A DNA stretch of 64,000 nt from Tabrizicola_A sp964393035 (GTDB lineage Bacteria > Pseudomonadota > Alphaproteobacteria > Rhodobacterales > Rhodobacteraceae), in assembly GCA_964393035.1 (NCBI GenBank), contig CAYMRX010000008.1, forward strand, positions 1 to 64,000. Reading direction: 5' to 3'. This document shows positions 16,776-25,157 of the stretch, piece by piece; within the stretch, counting starts at the first letter, position 1, and the number at the start of each line of letters is the position of its first letter. The position numbers and the translations under genes are program-made. The notes under the pieces were generated by a model. That model ran no database searches. It saw only the letters and a program-made list of their open reading frames with translations, and was not told the DNA's origin.

Positions 16776-16928
16776 TTCACATATTTGATCCTGCGTAACT
16801 GGTCATTTTGGCCAAAGTGCTTTCGGGATAGAGGGCATATTGGAACACTGCTGAATTGGGCAGACCTGACATGCGCTGAACGGGTCGATGGATTTTGGCG
16901 GCCAAAGTGGTCAGCAAAGGACCGGCGG

Positions 16929-17828
16929 ATGAAACGGCTATTGGGTTTTGGGGAATGCATGGTGGAGCTGTCTGCGGCGGGCGAAGGCCTGTGGCGGCAA
17001 GGGTTTGCGGGTGATGTGTTCAACACACTTTGGTATGCCCGCCGAGCACTGCCCCCGGAGTGGGACGTCCAGTTTCACACAGCGTTGGGCGATGATGCGC
17101 TTTCTTCGCGGATGCTGGCGTTCATCAACCGCGCCGGTATCACCTGCGATGGTGTGATGCGTATTGCTGGCAAATCCCCCGGCCTTTACGCGATCCACCT
17201 GAACGACGGTGAGCGTCGTTTCAGTTACTGGCGCAGTGCATCGGCCGCGGGCGACATGCTGGAATCACCAGAATTGCTGTGGGACAAAGTCAAACGTGCG
17301 GATGTGATCTTCTTTTCCGGAATCAGCCTTGCAATTCTTCCGCCTGACCAGATCCCGAAGTTACTCGGTGATCTTAGATCCAAAGCTCCCAAAGGTGTGA
17401 TCATTGCTTTTGATCCAAACATAAGACCTGCGCTTTGGGGCAACTTCGATCATATGCGCAAGACAATTGAAGCTGCAGCGGCCATTTCAGACATTGTTCT
17501 TCCCAGCTTTGATGATGAAGCCAGTGCTTTTGGTGATGTGACGCCCCTTCATACCTTCCAGCGCTATCTGGCGCTTGGTGTCGCGATGGTGGTCGTCAAG
17601 AATGCCGACAAGGAAGTCTTGGCGGGGCGCTTGGCGGAACCAGCCCGCTTTCAGACCCGGCCAGTGACGAGTGTAGTAGATACCACAGCCGCCGGCGATT
17701 CATTCAATGGGGCGTTTTTGTCCAATTGGTTGACAACCAACGATCTTGCATCGGCGGTCCGTGCGGGCCAAGAAAACGCGGCTCAGGTCATTGGTGCGGC
17801 GGGAGCCTTGGTTATGACCGACCCTTAG
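16929..17828 (+). CDS. PfkB-family sugar kinase, 2-keto-3-deoxygluconate kinase-like
   Basis: A 299-residue PfkB/ribokinase-family kinase. It begins LLGFGECMVELS, as KdgK enzymes do, has PGLYAIHLNDGERRFSYWR (substrate lid region, about residues 80-98), FDPNIRPALW, and the catalytic anion-hole motif DTTAAGDSFNGAF near residue 260. KdgK phosphorylates 2-keto-3-deoxygluconate to KDPG, an Entner-Doudoroff intermediate. The ATG at 16929 is preceded by AAAGGA; earlier in-frame codons give a non-homologous extension. It is last in the ALDH/ABC operon, separated by about 195 bases with a hairpin. Confidence 0.85.
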   Translation: MKRLLGFGECMVELSAAGEGLWRQGFAGDVFNTLWYARRALPPEWDVQFHTALGDDALSSRMLAFINRAGITCDGVMRIAGKSPGLYAIHLNDGERRFSYWRSASAAGDMLESPELLWDKVKRADVIFFSGISLAILPPDQIPKLLGDLRSKAPKGVIIAFDPNIRPALWGNFDHMRKTIEAAAAISDIVLPSFDDEASAFGDVTPLHTFQRYLALGVAMVVVKNADKEVLAGRLAEPARFQTRPVTSVVDTTAAGDSFNGAFLSNWLTTNDLASAVRAGQENAAQVIGAAGALVMTDP

Positions 17829-18617
17829 TTTAGCCCTTCTTGCCTGTCGTCACACAGACTTCTGTCATCCGCTTTCCCATGCCAATGCCATCCCCCCCGG
17901 TTTGGACGAATTGGCCTGTAGGGCCAGACTGCGCTAGGCGGTTATCGCGCGACGTCGACGTCACTCTATCGTCTGAGTTCGGATACCGCTTCCGTGTCCT
18001 GTGATTGGAATTGGGGATACAAAGGCCGGGCGGCATGGTCCCTTGCTCCGGGGATCGGTGCGGCGATCAAAGTGGCTCAGTGAAATTTTCGGGATTCGTA
18101 CTGATCGGAGTCCAATTCGTTGATAGGGTTTAGGTAACGCGAGTCTGGCCTGGACATCGGAGGTGGCTCACCCAACCGAAGCGCCCTTTCCCAAAATCCC
18201 GTTCGAAGGTGTACGGATCAACCAGGTCTGCTAAATCCGCGACCGCTGCACCTACCACAGGGACACTATTTTTTTGGATTTTGGACACTGCATGGATCGC
18301 CTGTGTCGGGTTTGCGGAGAAGGCCGCCCGGTGATCAGACCTATGGTGCGGGGCCGAGACGGTGACCGAGTTTTTCACCACGGCCATCGCAAATCCAAGG
18401 TTCTAAGCCGGTGCAAGTGTGAGCCGTCTTGCCTGACCTTCACCCATGTGGGCGGATTCATCTTTGACCGTTCAGTGTTCGATTCCTCGTTGAATTACCG
18501 GTCGGCGATTGCGCATGGCTAGGCACATCCCATTCAGGACGAATGAACCGCCTGCACCTATTCCTCGTATCCTCGAAGCAGGTGTTTCATGGGCAGGTCC
18601 CGGTAGGACACGGTCTG
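17829..18617. other. Gene-poor region of about 0.8 kb
   Basis: Several short frames on both strands overlap here, but none has convincing composition, a start with a ribosome-binding site, or a recognisable family. A repeated GGACACT occurs near 18260-18290. The region probably holds decayed sequence between two unrelated cassettes. Confidence 0.4.
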
Positions 18618-19019
18618 TCAATCAACAAAGAGATGGCCTGCCGCGACAAGGGCCGTCTGCGATCTATCCCAGTCTTTTTGCGAGACCAGGACGTGCTCAC
18701 CGTCATAGGTGCAGACGACGAACACGCCGATGCCTTGCTGCGACAGGGGCGCGATGATCGACAGCACAATTCCGGTCGCGTCAAAGGCGATCGGGCCAAG
18801 GCTGCGAAAGCAGCGCCAGTACAAATCGGAAGTGATGCCTTCGGGGATGCGGTCTTGCTCGCACACCACCGTCGTCTCATCACTGGCGCGCACAAGCGCC
18901 GCAAAGCCCGGGCCGTTGAACCACACAGGTACCGGCGCGTCGGCCGCGAGGCGTGCAAGGCCGTAGGTCCCGGCCACCTCTTGCAGGTTCAGATGTCGTC
19001 CTGTGCCTTGGTTGGTCAT
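18618..19019 (-). CDS. ACT-domain protein (amino-acid-sensing type)
   Basis: A 133-residue protein made of two ACT-like halves, as in the small stand-alone family related to the aspartate kinase regulatory region. Recognisable parts are FAALVRASDETTVVCEQ (first half) and LSIIAPLSQQGIGVFVVCT (second half, the ligand-binding loop of ACT domains), then a DHVLV-like strand as EHVLVSQKD. The start overlaps the stop of the upstream GNAT gene (ATGA), so the pair is translationally coupled. Many genomes encode these proteins beside GNAT acetyltransferases; the ligand and partner are unknown. Confidence 0.78.
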   Translation of the reverse strand: MTNQGTGRHLNLQEVAGTYGLARLAADAPVPVWFNGPGFAALVRASDETTVVCEQDRIPEGITSDLYWRCFRSLGPIAFDATGIVLSIIAPLSQQGIGVFVVCTYDGEHVLVSQKDWDRSQTALVAAGHLFVD

Positions 19020-19669
19020 CTCAAATCCTTGCGCATCAATATCCAGTCGCCTTCCGCATCGCTGCCGGGAAACGGCAGAAAGGCGCGTCTGGCCCACTCT
19101 TCATAGCCGACCTGCTGATAAAGCGCCCGCGCGCCCGTGTTAAAGCTGCCCACCATCAGGGTGATACGATCTGCTTCGGCGGTGCGCGCCAGCATCTCGA
19201 CATCAGCCAGCATCGCCCGGCCCAGACCCTTGCGCTGCTGTTCGGGGTAAAGCGCAAGCGCCGACAAATACCATGTGCCGGCCGCCACCGTCTTCAACGC
19301 GTTCAGCGGGTCCAAAACCTCGGTTCCGGTGGCTGTGGTCGCATGAGGTGTGGACAGGATGCAGCCGCACAAGGCACCCGCGATGGACCCGCTTACCTCG
19401 GCCACGCGCCAGTTGCGGAAATGGCTGAAATGCCTGGTTTCGCTGTGGATGATCCTACGCCCAACCTCGAACGCGGATTGCCCGGGCTGAGAGGCGAGCC
19501 CCCACAGATGAGAGGTCAAGCGGCGGGTCGCCATGTCGGCCAGAAGCGCGAGGTCTGCACAGTCGGCCTCGACGGCGGCGCGAAGAGCAGGGCATGGGGT
19601 CGTAAAAGAGTAAGACTCGGTCTCATCGTTCCTAAGCATTCGGCCGATCCGTCCTTTTGTGTTCGTCAT
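19016..19669 (-). CDS. GNAT family N-acetyltransferase
   Basis: A 217-residue protein with a GNAT fold. The acetyl-CoA-binding motif A is clear: YLSALALYPEQQRKGLGRAM, where Gln/Arg-x-x-Gly-x-Gly contacts the pyrophosphate. The following helix and the motif B region NTGARALYQQVGYEEWARR are also present. The N-terminal part (about residues 30-80) is an added helical segment with DMATRRLTSHLWG, shared with the paralogue at 20454-21071. Candidate starts are ATG 19669 and ATG 19639, the latter with better ribosome-binding spacing. It is coupled to the ACT-domain gene, suggesting that substrate sensing and acetylation of a small amine or amino acid are linked. Confidence 0.82.
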   Translation of the reverse strand: MTNTKGRIGRMLRNDETESYSFTTPCPALRAAVEADCADLALLADMATRRLTSHLWGLASQPGQSAFEVGRRIIHSETRHFSHFRNWRVAEVSGSIAGALCGCILSTPHATTATGTEVLDPLNALKTVAAGTWYLSALALYPEQQRKGLGRAMLADVEMLARTAEADRITLMVGSFNTGARALYQQVGYEEWARRAFLPFPGSDAEGDWILMRKDLR

Positions 19670-19719
19670 CTTCTCGCGCACTGCAAATGCAGCCAATTAT
19701 ACCGGTCATAAGCAAAGTC

Positions 19720-20298
19720 TTAGAACTCATCTGGCTGGTCAGAAGATAGATAATATCTACCGTTCATTCTTGTGCTAACGTTGTCAGCGACCCAAAATCC
19801 ATCTCCGAGTTCCCAAACATATTCCTTGCAAATAGGCGCCTCTGCACCTTCTTGTAGCCAAGGGGGCGCACCCAGAAGCCCTGATAGCAAGAATGTGTTT
19901 GATGTTTGCCTAATTGTTCGGGCGGATCGCCACTGATTGAAAACGCCCAACTCAATGTACTTTGGGTCCGTACTTGATAAGCAAGAGAGATTCAGCTCTT
20001 CAAGCCAAATTGATGTTTGTGTGATCGGACTGTAATATTCACATGAAAGTAAATTTGAGGCAACTGCTTGCCAGAAGGCACAACGCTGTAATGGGTCGGA
20101 AATAATTTTGCGAAAACCTAGGAAACCTGCTAACTCACCAGACTGTGTCTGGTAAACAACTTCAATTGCGATGTTTTCCCCCGACTCTTCAATCCAGTCG
20201 CGTGTGCACCCAGCCACGTTCACAGCCCTTTCCCATGTGCCGTCCGAGGCTAATTGAACGATATACTTTTTCAGGCCGCAAGATTCGAGGAGTTTCAT
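19720..20298 (-). CDS. Hypothetical protein, AT-rich gene (192 aa)
   Basis: A 192-residue soluble protein I do not recognise. It has a Trp/Tyr-rich, acidic composition with the segments TRDWIEESGENIAIEVVYQT and GRYYLSSDQPDEF at its end, and no signal peptide or membrane segment. The gene is visibly more AT-rich than both neighbours, so it was probably acquired separately. ATG 20298 is the first ATG in frame and has only a poor ribosome-binding site. It lies between a GNAT gene and that gene's decayed paralogue, all on the minus strand. Confidence 0.5.
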   Translation of the reverse strand: MKLLESCGLKKYIVQLASDGTWERAVNVAGCTRDWIEESGENIAIEVVYQTQSGELAGFLGFRKIISDPLQRCAFWQAVASNLLSCEYYSPITQTSIWLEELNLSCLSSTDPKYIELGVFNQWRSARTIRQTSNTFLLSGLLGAPPWLQEGAEAPICKEYVWELGDGFWVADNVSTRMNGRYYLSSDQPDEF

Positions 20299-20453
20299 CG
20301 GGTAACGCCATCCATCCAACCAGATTTCGAACGGAAAGCTGTATTGAAACTATGTTCAGTTAGCTTCGCAATATAATAATCATCGACGTCAAAACCAGTT
20401 ATTATATATGGACGTGGCAAATGGCTTATTGGAAAGCAGCGTATCATGTCATT

Positions 20454-21071
20454 CTACCGCGCGCAGATTCTTTGGCCAAGAGAATCTAAATTGCCACCTT
20501 GATCCGATACTGCAAAAGGACCTAAGTCTTGCTGGGCAAGTTCCAGAAACCCCATATGCTCGCGAAGGTTTTGAGCGGTGCCGATGCAATAACCGACCGC
20601 CAAGGTGATTTCCTTCGCCGATGCCGCAACTTCCAAACGTTCGGATAGACACACATGGATACGACCAAGCTGCCTGCTGCATGTCTCTGAGAACACGGTC
20701 ACCGCTGAAAAACACCAAGGTCTTTTGGCCAAAATTTTGAGTTTGCTAAGTGGTTGAAGTGCTCGCGCAGCCTCCAGGTGGAGCAAAAAGGAGGTAGGTT
20801 TACTCAGTCTATACTCGTTGACAGCTTCCGGTAATTCTGCAGCGCGTTCTGCAACTTGCCAAAGTATGTCGTTCAGCAGACTATTCAGGGCAACGTGTGT
20901 GGATATGCGCCCGGCCCGGAGGGGCGACTGGCCCACTTTGGCTGCATGGCCCAATAAGAACGAACTCAGGCCCCGTGTCGCCATGTCAAACGGTATTGCG
21001 AGATTTGCAATGTCCTCGTCTGTGGCTGGTTTGACGTGTGAATCCGTGAATTCTTGGTCACTTTTTGCCAA
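20454..21071 (-). pseudogene. Divergent, probably decayed GNAT paralogue
   Basis: A 205-codon frame clearly related to the GNAT gene at 19016-19669: DMATRGLSSFLLGHAAKVGQ here against DMATRRLTSHLWGLASQPGQ there, and matching C-terminal layout (GTAQNLREHMGF against NTGARALYQQVGY). The acetyl-CoA loop is lost: CSRQLGRI stands where QQRKGLGR is in the intact copy. The only start at the right place is TTG 21071, with a stop just upstream in frame. Loss of the cofactor motif and of an ATG points to a pseudogene, although the frame is still open and a binding role without catalysis is conceivable. Confidence 0.6.
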
Positions 21072-21425
21072 AATCGCCCCTGTTCCTACTTATTGGAGAA
21101 GGACATTCCCAGTGCCGTAGCAATGCCATGCACAAGAGGAGCTTCATCTTCCACGATGATGTAATCAGAGGTTATCTGAAGAGATGCATGAAATGCAAGT
21201 GGCGTAGGTTGTGCTGACAAACGGACTTCACAAAGAGCACGCATCGTGATTCAATCTGGCATCCTCTACTGACATGCCCTGTGCTGCCGTCATTTCGATT
21301 GATCTTCTGTCGATCTTTGGGTGCATTGTTTCTGTCGGGGATTTTTTGTTCAGCAAGGAAAGACACACGTATCCGGCATGCCATGTCTTTCTCAGCGGAA
21401 GCCAGCTGACTTCTGCCGTCAGGGG
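21072..21425. other. Intergenic region without a supported gene
   Basis: About 350 bases between two minus-strand genes. The open frames here are short and of shadow type. It is AT-richer than the LysR gene that precedes it. No repeat or hairpin stands out. Confidence 0.4.
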
Positions 21426-22301
21426 CTACGGAATCGCCTTTGTCTGCAATGCCATTGCGAGAAGTTGGATTTCCGGGCGCAGAGGCCGATCGGAGGCATG
21501 CTCCAGATAGTAGTTCCCTGGACCGGGGATCGGTGTCAGCAAAGGGCATACGGCAAGGTTTAGCGCGGTAGCCATTGGTGCACAGACAGGCAAGTGGCCG
21601 ATGGCCAGACCCAAGCCCTGGCTGACCATCATCAGGGCAAGCGGCGTGGTATCGACAATTTCGATCAGGGGTCTGTGGCCGTGGATCGGGCCAAGATTTC
21701 GATGCAGTATGGCGGACCATCCGATGGCGTGGGACGCGACGTCGAAAAGGCGATGGGCCAGAACGTCGTTCAGCGTCCGCAAGTGTGGCAGGTCTTGGGC
21801 GCGGCACATCACGACATGCGACAGGCCCATCAGCCAGCCGGGATGTCGCGCCAGCAGCGGCTCTTCGCCAAAGCGGATGGACAAGTCAGGCGTTACCCGG
21901 CGCTGGCTACCTTCCATGATCAAATCAACTCGAAGCGACGGGTTGTCGCGTTCAAAATCGGCCAGCACTTGTGGAAGCCAGCTCATCGCCATCAACTGGC
22001 TGGCGAACAGGGTAACTGGCTCGATCTTTGGTCGGGAGAACAGCGCCGAAGCCTTAGCCTCTAGAGATGCAAGGGCGACTTGCACCGTGGGCAGAAAATC
22101 CCCGCCTTCCGTCGTCAGGTTAACGCCATTGGCTGCACGGTCGAACAGCGCGCGGCCTAGGCTGGTTTCCAAGGCAGATATCTGCTGGCTGACTGCGGCG
22201 GCAGACATATTCAATTCACGGCCCGCACGGGCAAATGAGGTATGCCGCGCGGCCGCTTCGAACACGCGCAACCAGTTCAGGGAGGGGAGCAGGTATGACA
22301 T
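21426..22301 (-). CDS. LysR family transcriptional regulator (GcvA-like)
   Basis: A 291-residue LysR-type regulator. The N-terminal winged HTH is textbook: LRVFEAAARHTSFARAGREL, then SAAAVSQQISALETSLGRALF (HTH about residues 20-60). The effector domain follows with the DLSIRFGEEP and GLAIGHLPVC segments of the GcvA/AmpR-like subgroup. Start ATG 22301 gives the standard MSYLLPSLNWLRVF beginning; the longer frame upstream is probably not translated. No strong Shine-Dalgarno is seen. It is divergent from the opine/amino-acid importer and dehydrogenase operon at 22438 and is its likely activator. Confidence 0.9.
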   Translation of the reverse strand: MSYLLPSLNWLRVFEAAARHTSFARAGRELNMSAAAVSQQISALETSLGRALFDRAANGVNLTTEGGDFLPTVQVALASLEAKASALFSRPKIEPVTLFASQLMAMSWLPQVLADFERDNPSLRVDLIMEGSQRRVTPDLSIRFGEEPLLARHPGWLMGLSHVVMCRAQDLPHLRTLNDVLAHRLFDVASHAIGWSAILHRNLGPIHGHRPLIEIVDTTPLALMMVSQGLGLAIGHLPVCAPMATALNLAVCPLLTPIPGPGNYYLEHASDRPLRPEIQLLAMALQTKAIP

Positions 22302-22437
22302 GACGATAGCATAAGTCAAACTTAGCCTAAGGTCAAAAACATACTGTATCAACGGGGCCTGAAGCCGATGTTAGCCTTCGGTGTTGGCGCCTGCATGGGT
22401 CTGATCCGACAGGTTAACAAAGAAGGAGACTTCAGGG

Positions 22438-23286
22438 ATGAAAAGACGTCAGACAATACTTGCCCTCACGGTCCTGCCATTCCTGGCAGGGGTGGCTTTC
22501 GCCGAGGGCGTTCCCGCCCGCATCACCATCGCGACCGAGGGCGCCTATCCGCCGTGGAACTTCACCAATGCCGACGGAACGCTGGCAGGCTACGAAATCG
22601 AGCTGATCGACGTTCTTTGTGCGCGGATGAAGGTTGAATGCGAAGTTGTTTCGCAGGAATGGAACGGGATCATTCCGGGCCTTACGGCGGGCAAATACGA
22701 TGCCATCATTGCCTCGATGGGCGTGACGGAAGAACGCAAGGCCGTTGTCGCGTTTTCTGCCCCCTACGCCCGCGCACCGAACGGGTTCCTGACCACGGGC
22801 GAAAATGCGCTGAAAGACCTTCCCCAGGCGGGTATTTCGTTCAGCCTGGCCGATGCCCCTGCGGATGCAGAGACAGCACTGACCGCCCTAAATGAGCAAC
22901 TTGGTGGCAAAGTTATTGGTGTGCAGACCGGTTCCACAGCTGCCAGCTTTGCCGCTGAATACTTTGCCGGACTTGATGTGCGGGAATATCCGTCCTTTGA
23001 ACAACTGGGGCTGGAACTGACAGCTGGTCGGCTTGATGTGGCCATCGCCAACGTGACTGCGTTCAAGGCGGTGATTGATGCCAACGCGCCAGGCACACTG
23101 ATATTGACCGGGCCGACCTTCTCGGGTGGCGTCCTGGGGCTGGGCACGACGAATGTGGCCTTGCGGCAGGGTGAAGACGCGCTGCGCGAGGCGTTTGATG
23201 CGGCAATTGCCGAGATCAATGCTGATGGCACCAACACAGCACTGACCGAAAAGTGGTTTGGCGTGGACATTTCGGCTCGCCCCTGA
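22438..23286 (+). CDS. Amino-acid/opine-type ABC substrate-binding protein
   Basis: A 282-residue periplasmic binding protein of the SBP_bac_3 family used by polar amino acid and opine importers. A signal peptide covers residues 1-22 (cleavage near AFA-EGV). The mature start ITIATEGAYPPWNF, the DGTLAGYEIEL strand, EWNGIIPGLTAGKYDAI and the SMGVTEERK motif (amino-group binding) are hallmark elements. GGAG lies upstream of ATG 22438. It is first in a seven-gene operon with three dehydrogenase subunits, two permeases and an ATPase. The combination points to an N-substituted amino acid, D-amino acid, hydroxyproline or opine as solute. Confidence 0.92.
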   Translation: MKRRQTILALTVLPFLAGVAFAEGVPARITIATEGAYPPWNFTNADGTLAGYEIELIDVLCARMKVECEVVSQEWNGIIPGLTAGKYDAIIASMGVTEERKAVVAFSAPYARAPNGFLTTGENALKDLPQAGISFSLADAPADAETALTALNEQLGGKVIGVQTGSTAASFAAEYFAGLDVREYPSFEQLGLELTAGRLDVAIANVTAFKAVIDANAPGTLILTGPTFSGGVLGLGTTNVALRQGEDALREAFDAAIAEINADGTNTALTEKWFGVDISARP

Positions 23287-23358
23287 CCGATCTCGCCCGC
23301 CCCGTTGCACCGCAAGGGGCGGGCGATTGCTGAAGCCAATCATCCTGAAGGCCTGATC

Positions 23359-23664
23359 ATGTTCGTCTCGGTCGTGCCCTTCGGGGACATGTGCACCATA
23401 CACTTCAACGGCAATCCCATCACGGCGCGCCAAGGCGAAACCGTGGCGGCTTGCTTGCTGCGCGCTGGTGTAACGGCCTTTCGCCGCACGCCGGTCAGTG
23501 GTGTACCGCGACTGCCATACTGCATGATCGGCCATTGCTTTGACTGTCTGGTCGAAATCGATGGTCAAGGCAGCCAACAGGCCTGTCTGACGCTGGTCGA
23601 AGAAGGCATGAGCATCATGCCGCAAGATGGCGCAGCAGCCATTTCGGGGGGACCTTTGAGGTGA
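23359..23664 (+). CDS. [2Fe-2S] small (gamma) subunit of opine-oxidase-type dehydrogenase
   Basis: A 101-residue Fer2_4-type iron-sulfur subunit. The cluster cysteines appear in LPYCMIGHCFDCLVEIDG, with the fourth Cys in SQQACLTL, the pattern of the small subunits of opine oxidase, HcnA and D-hydroxyproline dehydrogenase. The ARQGETVAACLLRAGV segment just before is also diagnostic. It would pass electrons between the flavin subunits. I take ATG 23359 (AAGG upstream), although an earlier in-frame ATG exists at 23305. The alpha subunit starts inside its stop codon. Confidence 0.85.
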   Translation: MFVSVVPFGDMCTIHFNGNPITARQGETVAACLLRAGVTAFRRTPVSGVPRLPYCMIGHCFDCLVEIDGQGSQQACLTLVEEGMSIMPQDGAAAISGGPLR

Positions 23665-25157
23665 ATATGCAATTACCCCTTTCAGCCAGTCTGCCAACCG
23701 ATGCCGACGTGATCATCGTCGGAGCTGGGCCAGCCGGGATGTCAATTTCGGTGGCACTGGCGCAGGCAGGCCGCAAGGTCATTGTGCTGGACATGCAGGC
23801 GTGGCCGGGCGGGCAAATCTTTCGGGATCTGGAAGCAAACCTTGCCGCAGGATGCGAAACCTTGGAACTTATGGATGCTTTGGGCCCGACCTATGCCGCC
23901 GGTGAGGCCGTGATCCGGGCGTTTCGCAAGACGCCTGGAATTGATTTCCGCCCCCGGCATACGGTCTGGGAAGTGCGCCGGGACGGAACCGTTGGCTGGC
24001 TGCATGGCAACATGGCAGGATATCTGCGGGCAGACCACGTTGTGCTGGCAAATGGCGCGATGGAACGGCCGGTGCCGTTTCCCGGCTGGACGCTGCCGGG
24101 GGTAATGACGGCCGGCGCTGCGCAGACACTTTTGAAAGCCGGGCGCATGAAACCTGATGGCCGGGTGGTTCTGGCGGGGACCGGGCCTTTGATTTTTCTA
24201 CTTTCCGAGCAGCTGCGCAGGCTGGGGGTTCGCCCGGTTCTGCTTGCCCGCACCGACCTTTTGCGTGACCAGTTGGCGGCCCTGCCGCACCTGCGCTTCG
24301 CGGCATTTGGGCCTGTTGCAAAGGGCTTAGGCTGGCTTGCACGGCTGCGCCTTGCCCGAATTCCCGTTAGCGGGGGGGTGACGGCAATCGAGGCTCTGGG
24401 TCAAGGGCGGGTAGAGGGCGTGCGTGTTTGGCAGGGCGACCATGTACGCCATGTGGCGTGTGACTTGCTGATCGTCCATGACGGCATTGTCCCGTCCATC
24501 GACCTTGCGCAGGGGGCCGGGCTGCGGATCGGCTGGAATGATACCTTACAGGCGTGGCAACCTGCGACAACCGAAGATGGCTTGGCGGTTCCCGAAGATG
24601 GTGCATCCCTGACCGATGGGCCCTGCCGTATCCTGATCTCGGGCGATGCGCGTTGTATTGGTGGCGCAGATGCCGCGATTGCCCATGGTCGTCATGTGGC
24701 GGCGGTCCTTCTTGATGCCAAAGGGGGCGTTTCGCAAACCTTGGCCAAGGTCCGGAAAAGTCTGGTGCCGCGACCCTTTCTGGAGGCCGCTTTTCCCCCG
24801 GGCCTGTCTGCTGGTTTGCCGACGGGTGCCACCACGGTGTGCCGTTGCGAGGAAATTCCCGCAACCGCGCTGCAAGATCTGCTGCAGGCGGGGGCAACTG
24901 ACATCAACCATGTCCGTGGCCTGTCGCGCTGCGGTATGGGGCCGTGTCAGGGCCGCAACTGTGCCATAACGCTGGCGCGGATGATCGCGGCTGAAACCGG
25001 GTCAAAGCCCGTGCCGTTCCGGGCCCGTCCACCCGTTCGACCGCTGCCCTTGCAGGCGCTTGCGGCCCTTGCAGGCGTTGACCCGCGACTGGCCGAAGTA
25101 GTTTCGTTAGAGGATAAACCAAAGGTGGCTTCGGCTGTAAGGTCGGCTGATGTCTGA
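23661..25157 (+). CDS. FAD-dependent alpha subunit with BFD-like iron-sulfur domain (opine oxidase A/HcnB type)
   Basis: A 498-residue flavoprotein. The FAD Rossmann motif VIIVGAGPAGMSIS is near residues 17-30, and a second nucleotide-binding segment VVLAGTGPLIFLLSEQL near 170. A C-terminal BFD-type [2Fe-2S] domain carries CRCEE, RCGMGPCQGRNC (about residues 395-435). This is the large subunit of heterotrimeric opine oxidases and D-hydroxyproline dehydrogenases, which oxidise a secondary amine. It starts with GTG overlapping the gamma subunit stop (ATG six bases later is an alternative) and overlaps the beta subunit by 8 bases, so all three are made together. Confidence 0.88.
   Translation: MNMQLPLSASLPTDADVIIVGAGPAGMSISVALAQAGRKVIVLDMQAWPGGQIFRDLEANLAAGCETLELMDALGPTYAAGEAVIRAFRKTPGIDFRPRHTVWEVRRDGTVGWLHGNMAGYLRADHVVLANGAMERPVPFPGWTLPGVMTAGAAQTLLKAGRMKPDGRVVLAGTGPLIFLLSEQLRRLGVRPVLLARTDLLRDQLAALPHLRFAAFGPVAKGLGWLARLRLARIPVSGGVTAIEALGQGRVEGVRVWQGDHVRHVACDLLIVHDGIVPSIDLAQGAGLRIGWNDTLQAWQPATTEDGLAVPEDGASLTDGPCRILISGDARCIGGADAAIAHGRHVAAVLLDAKGGVSQTLAKVRKSLVPRPFLEAAFPPGLSAGLPTGATTVCRCEEIPATALQDLLQAGATDINHVRGLSRCGMGPCQGRNCAITLARMIAAETGSKPVPFRARPPVRPLPLQALAALAGVDPRLAEVVSLEDKPKVASAVRSADV

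Noticed and set aside
18543..19106. 187-codon plus-strand frame over the ACT-domain gene
   Set aside because: The minus strand encodes a coherent ACT-domain protein coupled to GNAT by an ATGA overlap; the plus frame has shadow composition.
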